NCBI GenBank assembly: GCA_937901055.1
Contig: CALCGO010000517.1
Coordinates: 1 to 11,742 of the forward strand
Origin: an uncultured Rhodobacterales bacterium
Lineage (GTDB): Bacteria > Pseudomonadota > Alphaproteobacteria > Rhodobacterales > Rhodobacteraceae
Direction: 5' to 3'
Length of the DNA stretch: 11,742 nt
The notes below the pieces were generated by a model that worked only from the letters and a program-made list of their open reading frames with translations, did not search any database and had not been told where the DNA came from. The position numbers and the translations under genes were made by a program. Below, in pieces: positions 1 to 6,781 of the stretch; position 1 is the first letter of the stretch; each line of letters begins with the position of its first letter.

Positions 1-1002
1 GCCGGTTTTCATTGTGGCAAATCCTTTCTCGAAATCATCTACCGGTAAGCGGTGTGTAATGATGCGGCTGATATCCAGCCCGTCTTCAAGCATGGCGATC
101 ATTTTGTACCAAGTCTCGAAGATTTCGCGGCCATAAACGCCCTTGATAGTCAGCGCCTTGAACACGATGCTTGACCAATCCACCAGTGTTTTGCCCGAAG
201 GAATGCCGAGCATGGCAATCTGGCCGCCCATCACCATCGCCTCGACCATCTGGTCGAAAGCGGCAAAGTTACCCGACATTTCCATACCGACATCGAAGCC
301 CTGCTTCATGCCCAGCGCCTCGGTAACCTCGGGTAAACTCGTTTTGGTAACGTTCACCGGAATAACGTCGGTCACCTGCGCGGCCAGATCGAGCCGCGCC
401 TGATTAACGTCAGTAATAACCACGTGCCGTGCGCCGACGTGTTGTGCCACGGCTGCCGCCATAATACCGATGGGCCCGGCGCCAGTTATTAACACATCTT
501 CGCCAACCAGATTGAACGACAGCGCCGTATGCACTGCGTTACCAAGCGGATCGAGGATTGCGCCGATCTCGTCAGGGATCACATCAGGAAGCAGAACCAC
601 GTTGAAGGCGGGAAGGCACAAGTACTCAGCGAACGCCCCATCGACGTTCACGCCAATGCCTTTTGTCTCTGGATCGAGGTGAAACTTGCCGGACCTGCTT
701 TGACGCGAATGATTGCCGATCAGGTGGCCTTCGCCGGTGCAACGTTGCCCGATGGGAAGGTCGTCAACATTTCGACCAACCTCGACAATTTCGCCAACGA
801 ATTCGTGACCAGTAATCAGCCCGACGGGGACGGTTTTGCGAGACCATGCGTCCCAGTTCCAAATATGGATATCGGTGCCGCAGATACCGGTTTTCTTAAT
901 TTTGATCAGCACATCATTTGGTCCGATTTCGGGGATCGGTCGGGTCTCCATCCACAAGCCTTCTTCGGCTTTCGATTTGACCAATGCTTTCATCGTATTC
1001 AT
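1..1002 (-). CDS. tdh: L-threonine 3-dehydrogenase (3' end cut off by window edge)
   Basis: Zinc-dependent medium-chain dehydrogenase that oxidises L-threonine with NAD+ to 2-amino-3-ketobutyrate, the substrate of the adjacent Kbl. 334 codons are visible. The frame is open at the left edge and ends in a stretch matching the family C-terminus, so only about 10 codons are missing. The start is the ATG at 1002, with AGGAG 7 nt upstream; it overlaps the kbl stop as ATGA. A second Met at codon 4 matches the E. coli start. Catalytic-zinc residues are present: Cys41 in GICGTD, and His66 and Glu67 in GHEFVG. The Rossmann motif is GAGPIG (about 174-179), and the FDPFGNAVHTA-type segment is kept. Oddity: the four cysteines that bind the structural zinc in E. 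coli Tdh are all replaced (Gly96, Ser99, Ser102, Asp110). Function is confidently assigned from overall similarity recalled from the family. Confidence 0.95.
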   Translation of the reverse strand, partial: MNTMKALVKSKAEEGLWMETRPIPEIGPNDVLIKIKKTGICGTDIHIWNWDAWSRKTVPVGLITGHEFVGEIVEVGRNVDDLPIGQRCTGEGHLIGNHSRQSRSGKFHLDPETKGIGVNVDGAFAEYLCLPAFNVVLLPDVIPDEIGAILDPLGNAVHTALSFNLVGEDVLITGAGPIGIMAAAVAQHVGARHVVITDVNQARLDLAAQVTDVIPVNVTKTSLPEVTEALGMKQGFDVGMEMSGNFAAFDQMVEAMVMGGQIAMLGIPSGKTLVDWSSIVFKALTIKGVYGREIFETWYKMIAMLEDGLDISRIITHRLPVDDFEKGFATMKTG

Positions 1003-2201
1003 GACAACACTCCTGTTTCGCGGCCAGCTTTTGCGAAGGCGTCCAGTGCGAAATCCAGCTCATCCTTAGTAAGTGCTGCATTCATTTGTGTGCGGATGCG
1101 TGCTTGCCCTTTCGGAACCACTGGAAAGAAGAAGCCGGCAACATAGACACCCAGTTCATATAGTTTGCTCGCCATATCCTGACTAAGCCGTGCATCGCCC
1201 AGCATTACAGGAATGATGGGATGTTCGCCTTCAAGCAGATCAAAACCGAGGTCAGTTAATCCTGCGCGCCAGTATTCAGCGTTCTCGAATAACTGCGCTC
1301 GCAAATGGTCGCCTTCTTCAACCAGCTTAATCACTTCAATACCTGCCGCAACAATCGAGGGCGGAAGGGAGTTTGAAAACAGATATGGTCGTGCACGCTG
1401 CCGAAGCAGATCAATCACCGGTTGGGGTCCGGCGATATACCCGCCAATCGCACCGCCAAGGGCTTTGCCCAACGTGCCTGTCAGGATGTCCACATCAACG
1501 CCGTGGTGCGACGGTGTACCCTGCCCTTTCGGCCCCATAAATCCGGTGGCATGGCAGTCGTCGACCATAACCATCGCGTCGTATTTTTTTGCCAAACGCG
1601 TAACTTCGGGCAGGTTGGCAAGATAGCCATCCATCGAGAACACCCCGTCTGTGGCAACCATAATGAAACGCGCACCCGCAGCGCGCGCCTCTTTCAGTTT
1701 CGCCTCGAGGTCACCCATGTCGGAGTTGGCGTAACGATACCGCTGCGCCTTACACAAGCGTATCCCGTCGATGATCGAGGCATGGTTAAGGCTGTCCGAT
1801 ATGATTGCGTCTTCGGGCCCCAACAGCGGCTCAAACAGCCCGCCGTTTGCGTCAAAACAGGCAGCAAAAAGGATCGCATCGTCTTTACCAAGAAACCGGG
1901 CGAGCTTCTGTTCCAATTCTCGGTGCAAGTCCTGCGTGCCGCAAATGAACCGGACGCTGGCCATGCCAAATCCGTGATCGTCCATCGCGCCTTTGGCGGT
2001 CTCGATCAGTTTCGGGTGGTTGGCCAGTCCAAGATAATTGTTGGCACAAAGATTAATCACCTGTTTCTCGCTGTGATCGGGCAGCTCAACGGTAATCCGG
2101 CCAGCTTGTGGCGAAACGATCGTCCGTTCGCGCTTCAACAGCCCGTCGGATTCGATTTCGTCCAGAGTATTTGAAATGTGATTTAAGAATTGCTTAGACA
2201 T
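999..2201 (-). CDS. kbl: 2-amino-3-ketobutyrate CoA ligase (glycine C-acetyltransferase)
   Basis: PLP enzyme of the alpha-oxoamine synthase family. It converts 2-amino-3-ketobutyrate plus CoA into glycine and acetyl-CoA, completing threonine breakdown begun by Tdh. At 400 residues it is close to the E. coli enzyme (398). Recognisable blocks are CANNYLGLANHP (52-63), FGMASVRFICGTQ (78-90), SLNHASIIDG (137-146), VDDCHATGF (213-221) and the PLP-lysine motif TGTLGKALGG with Lys246. The C-terminal VVPKGQARIRTQ block (361-372) is also intact. The start ATG has a strong AGGAGG 5 nt upstream. The stop TGA overlaps the tdh ATG by 4 nt, so the two are probably translationally coupled. Its promoter lies in the 80-bp gap behind the XRE-cupin regulator gene, which contains two identical palindromes. 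Confidence 0.97.
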   Translation of the reverse strand: MSKQFLNHISNTLDEIESDGLLKRERTIVSPQAGRITVELPDHSEKQVINLCANNYLGLANHPKLIETAKGAMDDHGFGMASVRFICGTQDLHRELEQKLARFLGKDDAILFAACFDANGGLFEPLLGPEDAIISDSLNHASIIDGIRLCKAQRYRYANSDMGDLEAKLKEARAAGARFIMVATDGVFSMDGYLANLPEVTRLAKKYDAMVMVDDCHATGFMGPKGQGTPSHHGVDVDILTGTLGKALGGAIGGYIAGPQPVIDLLRQRARPYLFSNSLPPSIVAAGIEVIKLVEEGDHLRAQLFENAEYWRAGLTDLGFDLLEGEHPIIPVMLGDARLSQDMASKLYELGVYVAGFFFPVVPKGQARIRTQMNAALTKDELDFALDAFAKAGRETGVLS

Positions 2202-2206
2202 GGCAT

Positions 2207-2251
2207 CCTCCTGTTTATCGGATTGTTATCCGTTAACGGGGAATGTGTCAA
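2207..2251 (-). promoter_or_regulatory. Putative kbl-tdh promoter and Shine-Dalgarno
   Basis: Read on the minus strand, a perfect -35 TTGACA (2251 to 2246) is followed after 17 nt by a poor -10, TAACAA (2228 to 2223). AACAAT, one base further on, is an alternative. The expected start near 2216 would leave a leader of about 15 nt carrying AGGAGG (2212 to 2207) ahead of the kbl ATG. The -35 shares its TTG with the end of the palindrome at 2249-2258. A second dyad, CGGAT-4 nt-ATCCG (2219-2232), and the palindrome CCGTTAACGG (2230-2239) cover the -10 side. The -35 is convincing; the -10 is not, and the promoter is an inference. Confidence 0.5.
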
Positions 2252-2278
2252 TATATTGGACAACAGCCAATATATTGG
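2249..2278. promoter_or_regulatory. Twin palindromic operator between XRE-cupin gene and kbl
   Basis: The 10-bp perfect palindrome CAATATATTG occurs at 2249-2258 and again at 2268-2277, start to start 19 bp, or close to two helical turns. The second copy extends to a 12-bp perfect palindrome, CCAATATATTGG (2267-2278); the first is imperfect at the outer base. The pair sits in the intergenic region just after the XRE-cupin stop, and the first copy overlaps the putative kbl -35. Position, symmetry and phasing fit a dimeric helix-turn-helix repressor, most simply the XRE-cupin protein encoded next door. The repeat is seen directly; the binding protein is inferred. Confidence 0.65.
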
Positions 2279-2281
2279 ATG

Positions 2282-2848
2282 TCAGGCATTCTTCACAATT
2301 AGAAGGACCCTTGCCGGCTTGCTGGCACGGATTGCATGCTCTACATCTCCCGCGTACCGAATGGTATCTCCTGCCGAAACGTTAGCTTTTTCCCCGTCCG
2401 ACATAATCTCGAGCTGGCCTTCCAAAACGGTCAGATGCTCCACGCAGCCTCTTTCATGTGGCGAGCTTTCCAGACTTGATTTCGCCTGAAAGGCAATATC
2501 ATAAACTTCCGTTCCGCCGACATCCTCTGGAGCACTGAGGATACGTACCACACAGCCCGAAGCGCGATTGCGAATCTCCGGTGTTTGATCCCCCAGTACA
2601 ATTTCCTTGATGGGATGTTCGGGTTCGGCTTCCTGATCGAGCAATGTCGAGAAATCTACGTTCAGAGCCCGCGTCAGGTTCCAAAGGCTGGCAACTGTGG
2701 GGCTGGATTCACCACGCTCGATCTGTGACAACATCGAACGAGACACCCCGGACAACTTCGCTAATGCGTCAAGGCTCAGTCCCTTCGCCGCCCGCTCGTC
2801 CTTCAATCGGCTTGCTAAGCGAGCTGTGATCTCGGCTTTGGTTTTCAT
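2282..2848 (-). CDS. XRE-family regulator with C-terminal cupin domain
   Basis: Two-domain transcription factor of 188 residues, a usual size for this class. The N-terminal XRE/HTH_3 domain spans about 13-70, with the recognition region LSLDALAKLSGVSRSMLSQIERGESSPTV compressed into residues 24-52. The C-terminal cupin_2 barrel spans about 115-185, with HERGCVEHLTVLEG (131-144) and SAGDTIRYAGDVEH (158-171). In related proteins the cupin binds a small metabolite. The gene lies immediately upstream of kbl-tdh on the same strand, so it is the probable regulator of threonine catabolism, with threonine, glycine or the aminoketone as possible effector (inference). Translation starts at ATG 2848, with GGGAG about 9 nt upstream. 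It has its own well-formed promoter overlapped by a CCAAT/ATTGG dyad, which suggests autoregulation. Confidence 0.88.
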   Translation of the reverse strand: MKTKAEITARLASRLKDERAAKGLSLDALAKLSGVSRSMLSQIERGESSPTVASLWNLTRALNVDFSTLLDQEAEPEHPIKEIVLGDQTPEIRNRASGCVVRILSAPEDVGGTEVYDIAFQAKSSLESSPHERGCVEHLTVLEGQLEIMSDGEKANVSAGDTIRYAGDVEHAIRASKPARVLLIVKNA

Positions 2849-2877
2849 TCTCTACTTCTCCCGCTCATTCGCGGGTA

Positions 2878-2906
2878 ATCATACAGGGATGTGCGGAAGT
2901 TTCCAA
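2878..2906 (-). promoter_or_regulatory. Promoter of the XRE-cupin gene
   Basis: On the minus strand, TTGGAA (2906 to 2901) is followed after exactly 17 nt by TATGAT (2883 to 2878). These match 4 of 6 and 5 of 6 bases of the sigma-70 consensus. Transcription would begin near 2871, some 23 nt before the ATG at 2848. It lies in the 86-bp gap after nagA, so the regulator and perhaps kbl-tdh can be expressed independently of the amino-sugar operon. Confidence 0.6.
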
Positions 2907-2917
2907 TATAACATTGG
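2903..2917. promoter_or_regulatory. Operator-like dyad over the XRE-cupin promoter -35
   Basis: CCAAT, 5 nt, ATTGG forms an inverted repeat at 2903-2917. Its half-sites are the same as those of the palindromes in front of kbl (CCAAT-2 nt-ATTGG), though the spacing is wider by 3 bp. As at kbl, the end of the dyad supplies the TTG of the -35 box. This supports one regulator acting on both promoters, but the spacing difference weakens the case. The same bases, transcribed from the nagA side, could form only a weak 5-bp hairpin with no U-run, so it is not a good terminator. Confidence 0.45.
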
Positions 2918-2934
2918 CGCATCCGATATGACGT

Positions 2935-4080
2935 CTAGGAATCGCGCCAAACATTTTGGATTTGCAGATGCTCGTCGAGATGAACTAAATTGGCGCGGGC
3001 ACCGGGAACCAAGCTACCAATTTCGTGATCACGGTTAAGCAGTTGTGCCGGATATAATGAGGCCATGCGCAAGGCCTCATCGGCCTCCAAACCAATTTCA
3101 TTAACCATAAATCTAACTGCCGAAATCATATCCAAATCGGCGCCGGCAAGAGTGCCATCTGACAGCGTAAGCCTGCCATCGCGACGCAATATTGTGCGCC
3201 CGTCGAGCGTGAATTCTTTCATGTCGGTGCCAAGCGGTGCCATCGAATCAGTAACCAAGAACAACCTACCCGCCCCTTGTTTGGCGCGTACGGCAATTCT
3301 GATAGTGGCTGGATTCACATGAATTCCGTCAGCGATCAGCCCCGCAAATAAACTATCGGAATCCAGTGCAGCACCGACCATTCCCGGGGCGCGGTTGCCC
3401 AACTGGCTCATTGCGTTGAACAAATGGGTTACGCAGGTCGCGCCCGCCGTGGCCGCCGCGTTGACCGTTTGATATTCTGCATCGCTGTGCCCTAGTGATA
3501 CAGTGGCCCCAGCGTTTTTTAGATCGGCAATCTGGGCTGGAGTCGCCGACTCCGGGGCGACGGTTACCAACAAACTCGGCAATTCACCGGCGAGCGCACA
3601 AAGCTGGTGACAATCGTCGTCGTTCATCGAACGGATCAAAGCCGGATCATGCGCGCCTTTGCGGGCGATGGATAAATGCGGTCCTTCAAGATGTAAGCCG
3701 ATAACCCCCGCAACCCCTTGGGCAACTGCGTCTTTCACTGCCGATATGGCAGCATTGGTTTGCTCTTTGGTGTCGGTAATCAATGTGGGCAGCAGCGAAG
3801 TTGTACCGAAGTGCAAATGCGCATCACAAATTGTGCGAATTGAATCTGCCGTGGAGGCACTGCTCAACATCTCCCCGCCACCGCCGTTGGCCTGCAAATC
3901 GACAAATCCGGCGCAGAGCAACCCACCGTCAAGTTCGGCAATCTCGCAATCGGCTGGCACTTTGGAAACAGGCACAATGGTAACCACCCGCCCGCCTTTG
4001 ATCAACAAAGCGGAATGTGCGTGGCGGATGAGCCCATCAAGAATATCGGCCCCTACATATGCTTTCAAAATGTTGCTCAT
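2935..4080 (-). CDS. nagA: N-acetylglucosamine-6-phosphate deacetylase
   Basis: Amidohydrolase-superfamily enzyme that removes acetate from GlcNAc-6-phosphate to give glucosamine-6-phosphate in the cytoplasm. It has 381 residues, the normal length. Family motifs seen: GFVDLQANGGGG (58-69), metal ligand Glu132 in HLEGPHL, His198 in LGHSDA, His219 in THLFNAM, and catalytic Asp278 in VTDSMAP. The SDGTLAGAD block is at 307-315. All catalytic positions look intact. The ATG at 4080 overlaps the stop of the upstream deaminase as ATGA, with AAGG within the deaminase coding end serving as a ribosome site. It is the last gene of the four-gene operon. No strong terminator follows, only an 86-bp gap to the next co-directional gene. 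Confidence 0.96.
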   Translation of the reverse strand: MSNILKAYVGADILDGLIRHAHSALLIKGGRVVTIVPVSKVPADCEIAELDGGLLCAGFVDLQANGGGGEMLSSASTADSIRTICDAHLHFGTTSLLPTLITDTKEQTNAAISAVKDAVAQGVAGVIGLHLEGPHLSIARKGAHDPALIRSMNDDDCHQLCALAGELPSLLVTVAPESATPAQIADLKNAGATVSLGHSDAEYQTVNAAATAGATCVTHLFNAMSQLGNRAPGMVGAALDSDSLFAGLIADGIHVNPATIRIAVRAKQGAGRLFLVTDSMAPLGTDMKEFTLDGRTILRRDGRLTLSDGTLAGADLDMISAVRFMVNEIGLEADEALRMASLYPAQLLNRDHEIGSLVPGARANLVHLDEHLQIQNVWRDS

Positions 4081-5105
4081 ACAGTTTCGGTCACCTTCTT
4101 CAGGTTTCGAGGCAGGTCAGGGTTGATGCCCCGCTCCCCGGCCAGTCGCTCGATGAAGGCATAGAATGATACGATAAGCGAAAGCGGGTCGGTCAGTGGG
4201 TGCGAAGTTTTGGCGAAACCCAATCGCTCTGCGTGTTGCGCGTGATCAGAACTGATGAAGGTGACTGCCCCTTGTTGCGAAAGCTTATCGGCAACCGACA
4301 CAATCGAACCTTCAGACGCATCACGCGATGCTAGCACCAGCACTGGATAGCCGGGTTCAACGATTGAAACGGGGCCGTGCAGCACCTCGGCGGAGGAATA
4401 GGATTCTGCGTGGATTTGGCAGGTTTCTTTGAATTTCAGCGCCGCTTCGTTCGACATGGCGTAGGATGGGCCTCGCCCTAGCACAAACAATGATTCGCGA
4501 TCATCCAATGCGTGGCGAAGTGTGGGCCAATCGTAGGTCACGGCGTTTTCAAGATGCTCGGGCAGTTGGTCGATCGCTGCGATCAGGGGTTTATCTTGTT
4601 TCCAATGCGCCAATAGCGCGAGGCCTGCCACAGCCGATGTCACGAAGGTCTTGGTCGCGGCCACACTACGTTCCGTCCCGGCATGAATCGGTATGTTGTG
4701 CTTGCAAGCTTGCGCTAACGGCGAGGAAGTTTCGTTAGTAATGGCAACCGTAAGCGCCCCTTGTTTTGCGGCCGATTGAGTCATTTCTACAATATCCGGA
4801 CTTTGCCCTGACTGTGATATCGCGATGCACGCACTGTGCCCTAGTTGCAACTCGGTCCCGTAGATTGACGCAATCGAGGGTCCGATTGAGGCCACCGGCA
4901 ATCCGAGCGTTAGTTCAGCGGCGTATTTGAAATAGGTCGCGGCATGGTCCGATGACCCGCGCGCTACGGTGCTGATAAAGTGTGGGGCCGAGCGTCGCAG
5001 GTCATCCGCCGCTACTTCGATGCCTTCACGACCTTCATTCAGCAACCTTCGGATTGCATCCGGGATTTCGCGAATTTCACGGTACATAAGTGTCTGTGCG
5101 GTCAT
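4077..5105 (-). CDS. nagB-II: Glucosamine-6-phosphate deaminase, NagB-II type (double-SIS, GlmS-like)
   Basis: Double-SIS protein of 342 residues corresponding to the isomerase half of GlmS without its glutaminase domain. In an amino-sugar catabolic setting this is the NagB-II type, converting glucosamine-6-phosphate to fructose-6-phosphate and ammonia, and replacing the unrelated classical NagB, which is absent here. Motifs: ARGSSDHA (48-55) and SQSGQSPD (97-104) of the first SIS domain; TERSVAATKTF (144-154); GRGPSYAMSNEAALKFKE (210-227); AESYSSAEVLHGP (233-245) with His243, equivalent to the GlmS sugar-opening histidine; and the C-terminal tail PRNLKK (332-337) with the GlmS-like lysine. 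The start ATG overlaps the GntR stop and the stop overlaps the nagA start, both ATGA. An AgaS-like galactosamine role is the main alternative; the nagA and nagK neighbours favour glucosamine. Confidence 0.85.
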   Translation of the reverse strand: MTAQTLMYREIREIPDAIRRLLNEGREGIEVAADDLRRSAPHFISTVARGSSDHAATYFKYAAELTLGLPVASIGPSIASIYGTELQLGHSACIAISQSGQSPDIVEMTQSAAKQGALTVAITNETSSPLAQACKHNIPIHAGTERSVAATKTFVTSAVAGLALLAHWKQDKPLIAAIDQLPEHLENAVTYDWPTLRHALDDRESLFVLGRGPSYAMSNEAALKFKETCQIHAESYSSAEVLHGPVSIVEPGYPVLVLASRDASEGSIVSVADKLSQQGAVTFISSDHAQHAERLGFAKTSHPLTDPLSLIVSFYAFIERLAGERGINPDLPRNLKKVTETV

Positions 5106-5875
5106 TTCTCGTCTCTGGTGTTGGAGGGCAACTGGAGTTCTGCGACAAAGTCGTATGCATCACCGCGATAGATCGAGTGGGTCAATTCCACCACCTGCCC
5201 CGATTCAAGATAGGAAACACGTGTTATTTGCAGGCCGGCGATACCTTCCTCGACCTCCAACAACCCAGCGTCTTGTGCGTTCAAATTGGTTGCCGAAATG
5301 CGCTGAACCGCACGCACAGGTTTGAACCCCGACTTATCAAGCGTCTCATAAAGTGAAGATTCTACGACAAGGGGGTTGGGCAGCAGTCGGGCGGCCAGCG
5401 AAGCTCTCTCGATTGCCAAAGGGGTGCCATCCGCCAGCCGTAGGCGTGACAAACGGGATACAGATTCGCGCGCGGTCAGACCGAGCGTCATTGTTTCTTC
5501 CGGCGAGGGCAAAAAGATACCACGCTCCAGCCAAGTGGCGGTCACATTCTTGCCGCGTCGCGCCATATCTTCAGTAAACGACGTCAGACGAGAGAGCGAT
5601 TGTTCGACTTTGGTCAGCTGCGGCGCAACGATGGAACCGGAACCTCGACGCTGTACGATCAAGCCGTCCTCGACCAATGGCTGTACGGCTTTGCGGACAG
5701 TTACCCGAGACAATGTCGTCATCGAAGCAATCTCGCGCTCGGGCGGCAAAGGTGTTCCTGGGGGTAGTTGGCCGTTCTCAATCGCATTCTCTATGCGGCG
5801 CCGTAGCTGTATGTATCGCGGCCCGCCAGTTGGGGATAGCCACAACGAGGGATCAAAAACCTGCTTAACACTCAT
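5102..5875 (-). CDS. GntR-family (HutC/UTRA) repressor of the amino-sugar genes
   Basis: Transcription factor of 257 residues. The N-terminal winged helix spans about 18-83, with PLPPEREIASMTTLSRVTVRKAV compressed into 42-64 and the wing RRGSGSIV at 76-83. The C-terminal UTRA ligand-binding domain spans about 95-245, with SFTEDMARRGK (99-109), RLADGTPLAIERASL (146-160) and the closing YRGDAYDF. Relatives such as DasR, NagR and YvoA sense glucosamine-6-phosphate or GlcNAc-6-phosphate, and the same is likely here. The ATG at 5875 was chosen because it overlaps the kinase stop as ATGA. An upstream in-frame extension to 5950 encodes an arginine-rich tail unlike the family and lies wholly inside the kinase gene. 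Being the second gene of the operon, it would regulate its own synthesis. Confidence 0.9.
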   Translation of the reverse strand: MSVKQVFDPSLWLSPTGGPRYIQLRRRIENAIENGQLPPGTPLPPEREIASMTTLSRVTVRKAVQPLVEDGLIVQRRGSGSIVAPQLTKVEQSLSRLTSFTEDMARRGKNVTATWLERGIFLPSPEETMTLGLTARESVSRLSRLRLADGTPLAIERASLAARLLPNPLVVESSLYETLDKSGFKPVRAVQRISATNLNAQDAGLLEVEEGIAGLQITRVSYLESGQVVELTHSIYRGDAYDFVAELQLPSNTRDEK

Positions 5876-6759
5876 TCCGAATCTCCCGCCCATAACCGCT
5901 GCGCCAACGAAAAAGCGCCGTCCGAAGCGTCGCCTTTTGGGGTGGCGCAAAGTGCTTGATACTCCGGTCGCAACAATTTGGTATATGCCGCACCTAACCC
6001 GCCGAGCATATAGAGCGCCCCGGTTGCCTTTGTATTTAATACATCCAGCGTGTGATGCAGCGATGATACCGCCGCATCGACGATTTCAATGGCTACCGTG
6101 TCACCCGCGTAATACGCCTTGATCAGATCGGGGGCGAAGCTGCCGTAATCCATCGGCGATGCGGCCTGAACAAACGCGACCAGCCCCTGCGGGGTGCCCC
6201 CGAAACGCTGAAGAACCGCGCGGGTTAGCGGACTATGTGGAATAATCTCGTCATAGGCATGAATAGTTCGACGGAGCAGTTTCCGGCCCAGAAACGCCCC
6301 GCCGCCATCATCGCCAAGCTGAAAACCCCAGCCGCCGATACTTAATACCTTTTCCTTTTGACGGCTAACGAAGAAAGAGCCGGTGCCAATCGCAGCAACC
6401 GTCCCATCTTCGTCGCCCATCGCGCCTTGCACCGTAATTTCACGATCCGACGTTACTTTGACACGGCTGAAGTTGAGGGCATTTTCCGTCTTTGCAGCCA
6501 TGCCGTCAAGATTTGCGCCCGCTAGGCCAAGAAAACCCCAATCGTTCACCATTCGTGTGGGATCAAGTCCGGCGGCACTATAGGCACGATGGACAGTATC
6601 CAGAATATTGGCGAGCGCGTGGTTGAAGTCTGTTGTTATATTGGCAGACCCTCCGCGGGCCGTGCCAATCACCCCCCCGGACACCTCGCAAACGCTTGCA
6701 CGGCAAGTGCTTCCACCCCCGTCAACGGTAACAATCAAGCTTTTCGATTCCTTACTCAT
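5872..6759 (-). CDS. nagK: N-acetylglucosamine kinase-like protein, BadF/BadG/BcrA/BcrD family
   Basis: ASKHA-fold sugar kinase of 295 residues, expected to use ATP to phosphorylate imported GlcNAc (or glucosamine or a related amino sugar) at C6. Motifs: phosphate-1 loop DGGGSTCRA (13-21), LGLAGAN (77-83), phosphate-2 loop AAIGTGSFF (122-130), the BadF hallmark GGWGFQLGDDGGGAFLGR (142-159) and the adenosine motif LGGLGAA (252-258). The usual GDEGS in the hallmark is GDDGG here, a conservative change. The ATG at 6759 is preferred, with AGG 6 nt upstream. A TTG at 6774 lies inside a tandem repeat and is less likely. A cytoplasmic kinase fits ABC import of unphosphorylated sugar rather than a PTS. 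It is the first gene of the leftward operon and overlaps the GntR gene by ATGA. GlcNAc and glucosamine specificity cannot be told apart from sequence alone. Confidence 0.82.
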   Translation of the reverse strand: MSKESKSLIVTVDGGGSTCRASVCEVSGGVIGTARGGSANITTDFNHALANILDTVHRAYSAAGLDPTRMVNDWGFLGLAGANLDGMAAKTENALNFSRVKVTSDREITVQGAMGDEDGTVAAIGTGSFFVSRQKEKVLSIGGWGFQLGDDGGGAFLGRKLLRRTIHAYDEIIPHSPLTRAVLQRFGGTPQGLVAFVQAASPMDYGSFAPDLIKAYYAGDTVAIEIVDAAVSSLHHTLDVLNTKATGALYMLGGLGAAYTKLLRPEYQALCATPKGDASDGAFSLAQRLWAGDSE

Positions 6760-6781
6760 ACAATACCTATACAATACCTAT
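6760..6781 (-). repeat. Perfect 11-bp tandem repeat abutting the nagK start codon
   Basis: On the minus strand ATAGGTATTGT occurs twice head to tail (6781 to 6771 and 6770 to 6760) and is followed directly by the nagK ATG. Each unit is about one helical turn and includes an AGG that can serve as a weak ribosome site. The duplication also creates the in-frame TTG at 6774. It may be a GntR operator made of direct half-sites overlapping the ribosome-binding region, or a recent duplication. Confidence 0.7.

Noticed and set aside
529..1146. A 205-codon open frame on the plus strand
   Set aside because: It spans the kbl/tdh junction in antisense and has no recognisable domain; the minus-strand genes account for this DNA fully.
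1422..2174. A 250-codon open frame on the plus strand opposite kbl
   Set aside because: It lies wholly antisense to a clearly recognisable enzyme gene, and its translation shows no family motifs. It is a shadow of coding bias.
2860..2875. CCCGC/GCGGG hairpin upstream of the XRE-cupin gene as an RNA switch
   Set aside because: It is only a 5-bp stem and straddles the predicted transcription start, so much of it may not be transcribed.
5876..5950. 25-residue arginine-rich extension of the GntR protein
   Set aside because: It lies inside the kinase coding region, has no family counterpart, and the ATGA overlap at 5872-5875 gives a better start.
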